5,393 nucleotides of DNA from Prevotella sp. UBA7782. GTDB lineage: Bacteria; Bacteroidota; Bacteroidia; Bacteroidales; Bacteroidaceae. Location: contig DLDC01000167.1 in the NCBI GenBank assembly GCA_002480935.1, positions 1-5,393 on the forward strand, in the 5' to 3' direction. A program made the translations under genes and the position numbers. The notes beneath the pieces are model-generated. The model had not been told where the DNA came from. It was given only the letters and a program-made list of their open reading frames with translations, and made no database searches. Shown piece by piece: positions 1-5,393 of this stretch; the first letter of the stretch is position 1, and each line of letters starts with the position of its first letter.

Positions 1-4
1 TTTT

Positions 5-36
5 AGCGGACAGCAATATTTCTTTATGCATCCGCT
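5..36. repeat. Short inverted repeat downstream of the regulator gene
   Basis: AGCGGA (5-10) is the exact reverse complement of TCCGCT (31-36), with a possible inner GCA/TGC pairing (13-15 with 27-29). A second TCCGCT lies at 100-105 and could compete for the same partner. There is no adjacent T-run on either strand, so I do not call a terminator. Function unknown; with only six paired bases it may be chance. Confidence 0.25.
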
Positions 37-47
37 TACGGCACAGC

Positions 48-82
48 CCGCGTCGCTGCCCGAAATAGGCATTCTGACGCGG
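48..82. other. Possible stem-loop 3' of the regulator gene
   Basis: CCGCGTC (48-54) pairs perfectly with GACGCGG (76-82). Inside it TGCC (57-60) pairs with GGCA (68-71) around a 7-nt loop, leaving a small 2x4 internal loop. The element lies about 40 nt past the stop codon of the minus-strand regulator, a reasonable place for a 3' end or RNA-stabilising structure. It is not followed by a T-tract on either strand, so it is not a canonical intrinsic terminator. Seen in sequence; the role is inferred and uncertain. Confidence 0.35.
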
Positions 83-119
83 TCAAAAGGCCGTTCTTAT
101 CCGCTCGTTGAGGCTCTTT

Positions 120-1961
120 CTAAGGCTCGTCAGCATCATCTGTCGGGTTGCCCTGTTCCTTCACGCCGGGCAGCTGCTTGCGAAAGGCTAGGGGAGTGAT
201 GCCCACCGACTGCTGGAAGAGCTTATAAAAGGTGGAGGATGAGGTGAAGCCGAGGTCGCTCCACAGCTGTTTGAGGGGCAGGTTGATGAGACTGGCGTCG
301 GATAGCAGTTCGATGGCCTCGTTGATGCGATAGTTGTTGACAAACTGCTGATAGCTCATTCCGCTCTTGGTATGTATCACTGTTGAGAGGTAGGTGCGGT
401 TGGTGCCGAGCATCTTGGCCAGTTTGTCGCGTGTCAGTTTAGGTTCGTGATAGGGCTTCTCGGTCTCCATGACGCGGCACACCCGGTTGTATAGCTCTTG
501 CATTCGGGCATCGTCATCGAGCAGCAGGCCTGATGTGCGGTCGGCAGAGCTGTCGGTGGGCTCGGCGGCTGTCTTGCCTTGCCCCGCTTGTGGCGCATCA
601 TCAGCCACGGGCGATGCCCCTTGCCCGGCTGCCGAAGTGCGTCTCAGGCTTTCCAGTTGCCGTTCCATCATTGCCATCTGTTGTTTGGTTGCCTTCTGCT
701 TCTCCACGGCCCTGACGTTCTGTTCCACGATGCTTTTTATCATTCTGTTTCGGCTTCTCAACGTCTTGGCTATGATGATGAGCATCACCAGCAGCACGGC
801 GGCCAGCGCTCCCACGGCCTCTAGCATCCTGCGCTGGTCGGTTATCTTCTGCATTCTCCTCTTGGCCAGCTGCTCCTTGTGCTCGATGGAGTCTTGCATG
901 TTGCGTTCGCGCATGAGTCTCTGCATGTTGATGCTGCTCAGCGTGTCCATGCCTCGGTTGGCCTCTTGCAGGTATTGTATGGCTCCGGCGCTGTTGCCTA
1001 GTCGGATATAGTTGTTGGCTATGAGCTTGTAGCAGTCTATCACTCGGTTAGACAACTCGTGCTCGTTGGCCTGCCTTGCAGCCGTGAGCGCGTTTTTGTT
1101 AGATTCAGCGAACCTTCCCGCCTTGTTATCCACCACGGCCAGTTGCAGGTAGGCATCGGGCAGCAGATGCGTTTGGTGCCACTGCCGGGCGAGCTTCACG
1201 GCCTGCTGAGCCCATCGTCGGGCAGAGCCCAGGTGTCCCAGTCCGGTTTCGGTCTCTGAATAGAGCACGTAAACCGACGCCACGTCGTCGTAAGGGTTTT
1301 GCCTGTAGAGCTGCAGCGCCTTGCGCAGATAGTCTTGCGCGAGCGTGTACTGGGCGTTGAGCTTATAATAAAGTGCCAGGTAATAGGCTCCCATATAAGT
1401 ATGCTCGAAGTCGTCGTGCCGCTTGCCATACTGATAGATGGCCTTGGCATAGCCCAGGAGCGTCTTGTCGTTGGGCGACTTAGAGAGGGTGAGCAGGTTG
1501 CCGTACACCCTTATCTTGAGGCTCTCGTAGCGCGAGGCGTTTGCCAGGGCGAGGCTTTTGAAGAAGAAGCGCTGCGCCAGATAGCTGTTGTTGTGATACA
1601 TAGCCTGATAGATGCCCCTGATGTTCATGACCAGCGCCCCCACCGAGTCGTTGCTAGCCTGCCTGGACAGGGCCCATGCACGGTCCATCTGTGGCACCGC
1701 CTCGCGCCCCCTGCCGGTGAAGACGAGGGCCGTGGCACGATAGTAAGAGGCATAGGCCTGCATACGGTCGTCGTGACGGTTGCCCAACAGGCGCAGAAAG
1801 CACAGCGAGAGCGTGTCGAGCCTCTGATAAGCAGAGAGGCTGCGTGCCTTTTCGCACTGCTGCCATAGGGCCGTGAGGCGATGGTCTTGGGCGTTGCCAC
1901 GGGCTTGCAGGACCGAAAAGGCGATGAAACCGGCAAAAAAGAATAATCTAAGAGCGGTCAA
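120..1961 (-). CDS. Membrane-anchored TPR / AraC-type HTH transcriptional regulator
   Basis: A 613-residue one-component regulator typical of Bacteroidota. Residues 1-24 form a signal-peptide-like start (MTALRLFFFAGFIAF...RGNA). About seven TPR-like helical hairpins span 70-336; clear ones begin near 192 (AYYLALYYKLNAQYTLAQDYL), 228, 268 and 308. A charged helix (340-378) leads to one transmembrane segment at about 380-398 (ALAAVLLVMLIII). Then come a coiled coil (401-441), an Ala/Gly/Gln/Asp-rich disordered linker (442-480) and a two-helix-turn-helix AraC domain (509-597) whose second HTH is canonical: LGFTSSSTFYKLFQ, then VGITPLAFRK. Expected topology is TPRs in the periplasm and HTH in the cytoplasm. 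No histidine kinase, receiver or PAS domain is present. The start is TTG, because an in-frame TAA lies 18 nt upstream with no ATG or GTG between; the next in-frame ATG (residue 67) would lose the signal peptide. It is divergent from the secreted-protein gene at 2184, its likeliest target by position (inference). The inducing signal cannot be read from sequence. Confidence 0.9.
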   Translation of the reverse strand: MTALRLFFFAGFIAFSVLQARGNAQDHRLTALWQQCEKARSLSAYQRLDTLSLCFLRLLGNRHDDRMQAYASYYRATALVFTGRGREAVPQMDRAWALSRQASNDSVGALVMNIRGIYQAMYHNNSYLAQRFFFKSLALANASRYESLKIRVYGNLLTLSKSPNDKTLLGYAKAIYQYGKRHDDFEHTYMGAYYLALYYKLNAQYTLAQDYLRKALQLYRQNPYDDVASVYVLYSETETGLGHLGSARRWAQQAVKLARQWHQTHLLPDAYLQLAVVDNKAGRFAESNKNALTAARQANEHELSNRVIDCYKLIANNYIRLGNSAGAIQYLQEANRGMDTLSSINMQRLMRERNMQDSIEHKEQLAKRRMQKITDQRRMLEAVGALAAVLLVMLIIIAKTLRSRNRMIKSIVEQNVRAVEKQKATKQQMAMMERQLESLRRTSAAGQGASPVADDAPQAGQGKTAAEPTDSSADRTSGLLLDDDARMQELYNRVCRVMETEKPYHEPKLTRDKLAKMLGTNRTYLSTVIHTKSGMSYQQFVNNYRINEAIELLSDASLINLPLKQLWSDLGFTSSSTFYKLFQQSVGITPLAFRKQLPGVKEQGNPTDDADEP

Positions 1962-1992
1962 GCTATATGGTTTTATTCGTTACGTTTTGATT

Positions 1993-2096
1993 GCAAATTT
2001 AGTAATTTTAGGACAAAGAACAAAGAAAAAGGTCGAAATAGCCTGCATTTTTGTCTATATTCGGCAAATTGTCGCTCGTGGAAAACAAGAATTTGC
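1993..2096. repeat. Three copies of GCAAATT/AATTTGC between the divergent genes
   Basis: GCAAATT occurs at 1993-1999 and 2064-2070 on the plus strand, and its reverse complement AATTTGC at 2090-2096. The last two form a 7-bp inverted repeat with a 19-nt spacer; the first is 71 nt from the second, near seven helical turns. The first overlaps the -7 box of the regulator promoter and the third overlaps the -33 TTTG of the plus-strand promoter. This fits an operator shared by both promoters, but part of the match follows from the TTTG promoter consensus, so confidence is limited. Confidence 0.35.
1994..2024 (-). promoter_or_regulatory. Bacteroidetes-type promoter of the TPR/AraC regulator
   Basis: On the minus strand, TTTG (2024-2021) is followed after 19 nt by TAAATTTG (2001-1994). 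This is a full match to the Bacteroidetes sigma-ABfr consensus (-33 TTTG, -7 TAnnTTTG, about 19-21 nt apart). Transcription should start near 1988, leaving a leader of roughly 27 nt to the TTG start. The -33 box lies in a tandem TTCTTTG TTCTTTG; the upstream copy gives the right spacing. The start site is inferred, not measured. Confidence 0.7.
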
Positions 2097-2123
2097 GCCC
2101 GTGAAGGCTTTTTTCTAACTTTA
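2092..2123 (+). promoter_or_regulatory. Bacteroidetes-type promoter of the secreted modular protein gene
   Basis: TTTG (2092-2095) is followed after 20 nt by TAACTTTA (2116-2123), which matches the -7 consensus TAnnTTTG at all but its last base. Transcription should start near 2129, giving a leader of about 55 nt before the ATG at 2184. It points away from the regulator promoter, with roughly 140 nt between the two predicted start sites. The imperfect -7 box would suit an activator-dependent promoter, but that is inference. Confidence 0.55.
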
Positions 2124-2183
2124 CCAGCGTAAACAGAACACCGCCCTGATAAGCGTGGATGTTTGAACCCTAACTTAGCTCTT

Positions 2184-4976
2184 ATGAAACAAATTCTACT
2201 TGCACTGTTGCTTAGCCTGCTCGCCCCGTCCTTGTGGGCCGGCACCCTCACCGAAGGTTTTGAGAACGTAGCCATCACAGATGCCGATGGCCAGCCCCTG
2301 ACGAGCAAATGGTCGCCCGGCGCAGGACTGTCTAACGGATGGAAAGTCATCGGCGGCAGCATCTATTCGAGCGACAGTTACGGCGACTACGGACTATGGT
2401 CTACGGCCCACACGGGCGAGAAATCGCTCGTGGCCAACTATGGCAGCAAGAACAATGCCTTTGTCGTTGTTCCCACAAAGCTGATGGGCGAACTGAAATT
2501 TTGGGCCCGCAAAACGTCGTCGTCGTCAAAATATACAGGCACTGTCAATATATATGAGGTGGAAGAGGCCGAAGGCAGCTACACCGTGAAGAGCACCCTC
2601 AGCACCTTTACGCTCACCACGACATGGAAGGAATACTCCCTCGACCTTGGCGTTGAGGGCAGGCTGGTGGCCATCAACATGGTGCGCAGCGCCATGGACG
2701 ACGTGGAATATACCCCCTACGAGGCGGCTACCGAGCCCATTATGGAGGCTCGCGTGAACGGAAAGGCGATGAAGAATTACGTGTGCGACTTCGGATTGCT
2801 GGCGCAAGACAGCACGGCAACCTTCTCATTGGCCAACGTGGGAGCCGGCGTGTTGCAGGCTACGCTCACCGCACCCGATGGCTTCAGCGTGTCGCCCGCC
2901 TCGCTCAGCGTCACTGCCGGGCAGGAAGAGCCTTTCAGCATAACGATGAGCGCCGCTGATGCGGGGTATAAGCAGGGCGAGGTGGCCCTGGTGGCCCAAG
3001 GCCAGGACAGTGTGAAGATAGGCGTGAAGGGCCTGGCGCGCGATCCCGACAAGGTGTATCTAGACTTTGACGCGCTGCCCCAGGGATGGACGCTCAACGA
3101 ATATGGCCTGGTGAAAGACAGTGTTTTGCAGGCACTTACGTGGAACGATGCCGAGCTTACATCGCCCGTGCTGGAGAGCGCAGAGGGCGAAGTGCTCTTC
3201 TTCAGGTGCTCGGCGGCGTCAGAGGCCAGCTATCAGAAGCCCATGGCCAAGGTGGCTTACTCTGAAGATGGCGAGACATGGACCGAGATAGGCGGCAATC
3301 TGGCCGAGAATGTTATATATAATAGGTGGCAGAACATATATGTGCAGAACATCCCGGCCACGGCAACGCAACTGCGGCTCACCCTGCGCTATGTGTTGGT
3401 AGACGATCTCTACGGCTTCGCGCTGCCCAAGAAGGCCATCATGAAGGTGGAGGCTGCCGACTACGACTTCGGTATGACCGACCGTGACTCTACCTGCCAC
3501 TTCACCGTTACCAACGTGGGCACCCGTCTGCTGACGGGATTGAAGGCTCTGGCGTCTGACGATAACTTCATCGTGACGGTGCCCGACACCCTTCAGCCGG
3601 GCCAGACGGCTCAGCTGGCGCTCACGCTCAAGGCCCTCAATCAGGGTATGCGCCGTTCGGTTATCACCGTGACAGCCGATGAGCAAGACACCGTTACCTT
3701 TCAGGCTATGGGATATGTGGCCGACACCACGGCCGTTTGGCTGTCGCTCAAGGACGGCTGTCTGCCGCCGGGATGGAGCAACAAGGGGTGGACCTTGGAC
3801 CGGGGCATGGCCTACGCGGGCTATGGCGGCTCGCATGACGTGAGCATCCAGTCGCCCCAACTGTATATTGCCGACGGCGACTCGCTCGTGATACGAGCCA
3901 GGGGCGAATATCCTTCTAGTTGGATAAGCCTGATGTGGTCGGTTGATGACGGCGAGACATGGAAGGCAGTGAAGGAGTTCAGCACCGAACTGAGCGACAC
4001 CCTGCGCACGCTCACCGTCACCTCACTGCCCAAGGGCGCGGGAAGGCTTCGCATAGACGGCAGTTACGCTTACCTGGCCGGACTGAACGGCACGCACATA
4101 GCAGCCGCTCAGATGGAGGTGATGCTCGCCGACTCGGTTCTGAAGGAGCGTTATACAGACCATTTCGGAGCGATGTTCAGCCCCGTGAGCCATACTTACA
4201 CCCTTCATAACTCGGGCACCGGAACGCTGAAGGGCGCTATCAGCATGAGCAATAACGGCTTCTTCACATTGTCAGCCGACTCGTTTGCGCTCGCTCCCGA
4301 CAGCATGATGAGCCTAATCGTTACTCCGGTGTTTGGCGACAGCTATGGCATCATGACATCTGACATGAGCTTTGAGCCTGCCGACACCACGCTGCAGCAG
4401 CTCACCGTGACGCTTGTGGCCGAGACACGCGACTCTACGCTGTGGCACGAGGAGTTTGAAAAGGGTCTGCCTGACACGTGGACAAACAAGGGCTGGACCA
4501 TCAACACGCCTGATTATGGCAACGGCACGCAGATGGCAACGGTGGGACAAGAGGCTGACAATGCTCTCATCACGCCGCGACTCAAGGCAAAAGCCGGCGA
4601 AGTGCTCGTACTCGACTTCATTTCGAACGCCGAGGACGCATCGCTCAGCGTGGATTATTCGGCCGACGAAAAGACTACGTGGACCCACGACGAGACGCTG
4701 CAGCCGCATCTGTCTGCGACGAAAGGCAGATATACCTTCACGGCTCCGGCCGACGGACTCTATTTCCTGAGATTCAAAGGCTATAACTGTGCGCTCGATA
4801 ACTTCTATGGCTTCGCCTACGAACCCAACGCTCCCGTGCCCAACGGCATCAGCAACATGGCAGCCGGAAGGCAGCACGGTCAGTACTTATACGACCTCTC
4901 GGGCAGACGGGTGAACGCCAATACGGCTCGGCCGGGCATATATATACAAGGTGGAAAGAAAATAGTGAAAAGATAA
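2184..4976 (+). CDS. Secreted multi-module choice-of-anchor-J / ASH-like protein with type IX sorting tail
   Basis: A 930-residue exported protein. Residues 1-19 are a signal peptide (MKQILLALLLSLLAPSLWA, then GT). Four J-like beta-sandwich modules lie at about 22-178, 291-413, 518-636 and 753-880. They share a G-W start, an [S/T]P-x-L strand (LTSPVL, IQSPQL, LITPRL; VVVPTKL in the first), and in modules 2-4 an S-x-D-x(3)-TW loop (SEDGETW, SVDDGETW, SADEKTTW). Modules 2 and 4 end in VDDLYGF and LDNFYGF. Between them sit three ASPM/SPD-2/Hydin-like Ig-fold modules (186-285, 420-513, 642-746) with FG...S.tf...N.G...L.g. The last 43 residues (GISNM... YLYDLSGRRV... RPGIYIQGGKKIVKR) match the Por/type IX sorting domain, which implies export across the outer membrane and surface attachment or release. 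No catalytic motif is visible; an adhesive or binding role is inferred. I chose ATG 2184 over the in-frame TTG at 2163 because it puts Lys2 directly before the hydrophobic core and is ATG. No Shine-Dalgarno is present, as usual in this phylum. Confidence 0.88.
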   Translation: MKQILLALLLSLLAPSLWAGTLTEGFENVAITDADGQPLTSKWSPGAGLSNGWKVIGGSIYSSDSYGDYGLWSTAHTGEKSLVANYGSKNNAFVVVPTKLMGELKFWARKTSSSSKYTGTVNIYEVEEAEGSYTVKSTLSTFTLTTTWKEYSLDLGVEGRLVAINMVRSAMDDVEYTPYEAATEPIMEARVNGKAMKNYVCDFGLLAQDSTATFSLANVGAGVLQATLTAPDGFSVSPASLSVTAGQEEPFSITMSAADAGYKQGEVALVAQGQDSVKIGVKGLARDPDKVYLDFDALPQGWTLNEYGLVKDSVLQALTWNDAELTSPVLESAEGEVLFFRCSAASEASYQKPMAKVAYSEDGETWTEIGGNLAENVIYNRWQNIYVQNIPATATQLRLTLRYVLVDDLYGFALPKKAIMKVEAADYDFGMTDRDSTCHFTVTNVGTRLLTGLKALASDDNFIVTVPDTLQPGQTAQLALTLKALNQGMRRSVITVTADEQDTVTFQAMGYVADTTAVWLSLKDGCLPPGWSNKGWTLDRGMAYAGYGGSHDVSIQSPQLYIADGDSLVIRARGEYPSSWISLMWSVDDGETWKAVKEFSTELSDTLRTLTVTSLPKGAGRLRIDGSYAYLAGLNGTHIAAAQMEVMLADSVLKERYTDHFGAMFSPVSHTYTLHNSGTGTLKGAISMSNNGFFTLSADSFALAPDSMMSLIVTPVFGDSYGIMTSDMSFEPADTTLQQLTVTLVAETRDSTLWHEEFEKGLPDTWTNKGWTINTPDYGNGTQMATVGQEADNALITPRLKAKAGEVLVLDFISNAEDASLSVDYSADEKTTWTHDETLQPHLSATKGRYTFTAPADGLYFLRFKGYNCALDNFYGFAYEPNAPVPNGISNMAAGRQHGQYLYDLSGRRVNANTARPGIYIQGGKKIVKR
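2247..4823 (+). repeat. Alternating J / ASH module array within the secreted protein
   Basis: Protein-level repeats in the order J-ASH-J-ASH-J-ASH-J. J modules are at about 2247-2717, 3054-3422, 3735-4091 and 4440-4823; ASH-like modules at about 2739-3038, 3441-3722 and 4107-4421. The first J is the longest (about 155 residues against about 120-130). DNA identity between copies is low apart from short pieces such as GGCGAGACATGG near 3270 and 3951, so the duplications are old or under diversifying change. Boundaries are by-eye estimates from shared motifs. Confidence 0.7.
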
Positions 4977-5031
4977 AAACATCGCAAAAAAGAACAAACA
5001 ACTTTATTAGATACAATAAAACGATAAGAAC

Positions 5032-5393
5032 ATGAGAACGTTAACATCATTCTTTATGGGAGCTGCCCTACTCTGCTCCGCCGCAACAGCGCAGGCACAG
5101 TCACTTGAATTCAGAGGCGTAAAGGCCAACGCAAGATATGACGACGGTGAAACGACACACAACGAATACCTGGGATGGGACGAGGAAACCGGAAAAGGAA
5201 TCTTTAAAGTAGACCAGGGTCTGTGGAAGCTAACCGTAACGGCCGATACCATAACATCTGATGTGGTGTACGGCGAGAACCTGATGTACGCCAACTCGGG
5301 CGCGGTGTACGTGAACGACACCATCGTGACGGTGTATTCGCGCGAAAGCGAAGAGGATGCCACGAAGATGGAATTCAAGGTGAGATGGTGGAA
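5032..5393 (+). CDS. Secreted protein of unknown function, 5' part only (runs off the window)
   Basis: An open frame from ATG 5032 to the window end, 120 complete codons with no stop. The first 22-23 residues are a clear signal peptide (MRTLTSFFMGAALLCSAATA, then QAQ). The Cys at 15 is preceded by Leu and lies inside the hydrophobic core, so it is not a lipoprotein box. The mature part begins SLEFRGVKANARYDDGE and is rich in short alternating hydrophobic/polar strands (GIFKVDQGLWKLTVTAD, VYVNDTIVTVYS), suggesting a beta-rich extracytoplasmic fold. I do not recognise the family. It starts 55 nt after the stop of the modular protein, with an A-rich leader, no Shine-Dalgarno, and no terminator or convincing promoter in the gap, so co-transcription is likely. 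A type IX tail cannot be checked because the 3' end is missing. The antisense open frame over the same DNA is a shadow. ATG 5056 is an alternative start but would drop the Arg of the signal peptide. Confidence 0.75.
   Translation, partial: MRTLTSFFMGAALLCSAATAQAQSLEFRGVKANARYDDGETTHNEYLGWDEETGKGIFKVDQGLWKLTVTADTITSDVVYGENLMYANSGAVYVNDTIVTVYSRESEEDATKMEFKVRWW

Noticed and set aside
2..199. Plus-strand frame open from the left edge to a TGA at 197-199
   Set aside because: It would overlap the 3' end of the regulator by 80 nt, and the translation is not recognisable. A convergent gene entering from the left cannot be excluded but is not supported.
469..1011. 180-codon plus-strand open frame rich in Ser, Cys and Leu
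   Set aside because: Antisense shadow of the regulator's coiled coil, transmembrane and linker region; the composition is what reversed helical coding DNA gives.
1299..1868. 189-codon plus-strand open frame
   Set aside because: It lies wholly antisense to the TPR part of the regulator, whose repeats and signal peptide are convincing; its translation has no recognisable domain.
2163..2183. TTG at 2163 as start of the modular protein
   Set aside because: It would add MNPNLAL before an already complete signal peptide that begins with ATG-AAA; the ATG at 2184 is the better start.
1973..2362. 129-codon minus-strand frame crossing the divergent promoter region
   Set aside because: It overlaps the start of the secreted protein and both promoters, and its translation looks non-coding.
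3219..3860. 213-codon minus-strand open frame
   Set aside because: Antisense to the second and third J modules; rich in His, Arg and Gly with no domain pattern and no promoter.
4314..4877. 187-codon minus-strand open frame
   Set aside because: Antisense to the fourth J module and sorting tail, both clearly recognisable on the plus strand.
4977..5031. Terminator or separate promoter between the two plus-strand genes
   Set aside because: The 55 nt are A-rich with no stem and T-run, and no TAnnTTTG with a spaced TTTG could be found.
5007..5378. 123-codon minus-strand open frame at the right end
   Set aside because: The plus strand here has an ATG, an A-rich leader, a good signal peptide and an uninterrupted frame directly after the upstream gene; the minus frame is its shadow.
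1..5393. CRISPR array, insertion sequence, tRNA/rRNA or SusC/SusD pair
   Set aside because: No regularly spaced direct repeats, transposase motifs, structural RNA signatures or TonB-dependent transporter sequences are visible.

Overview
This window looks like a chromosomal stretch from a member of the Bacteroidota, most likely a Bacteroidales of the Prevotella/Segatella type. Four signs point there. A membrane-anchored TPR regulator ends in an AraC-type DNA-binding domain. A large secreted beta-sandwich protein ends in a type IX secretion (Por) C-terminal signal. Both genes lack Shine-Dalgarno sequences and have A/T-rich leaders. The intergenic region carries promoters of the Bacteroidetes TTTG / TAnnTTTG kind. 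The coding DNA is fairly GC-rich and the intergenic DNA clearly AT-rich (judged by eye, not computed). Nothing supports a species-level call.

Layout: (1) 1-119 is downstream of the regulator and holds no gene I can support, only two weak inverted repeats. (2) 120-1961, minus strand, is a 613-residue signal peptide - TPR - transmembrane - coiled coil - AraC regulator, starting at a rare TTG. (3) 1962-2183 is a divergent intergenic region with one promoter facing each way and three copies of the heptamer GCAAATT/AATTTGC, two of them overlapping promoter elements. (4) 2184-4976, plus strand, is a 930-residue secreted modular protein: four choice-of-anchor-J-like beta-sandwich modules alternating strictly with three ASPM/SPD-2/Hydin-like Ig-fold modules, then a type IX sorting tail. 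(5) 5032 to the window end, plus strand, is the 5' part of another secreted protein, 55 nt downstream of gene 4 with no terminator between them, so probably in the same operon.

Working model (inference): the inner-membrane regulator senses something through its periplasmic TPR domain and controls the divergently transcribed pair of exported proteins. The large protein would be carried to the cell surface or medium by the type IX system and act as an adhesive or binding scaffold, since no catalytic motif is visible in it. No mobile element, CRISPR array, tRNA or rRNA was seen. I found no clear evidence of a wholly new system; the most testable oddities are the shared heptamer in the divergent promoters, the missing ATG of the regulator, and the regular J/ASH alternation with one degenerate J module.
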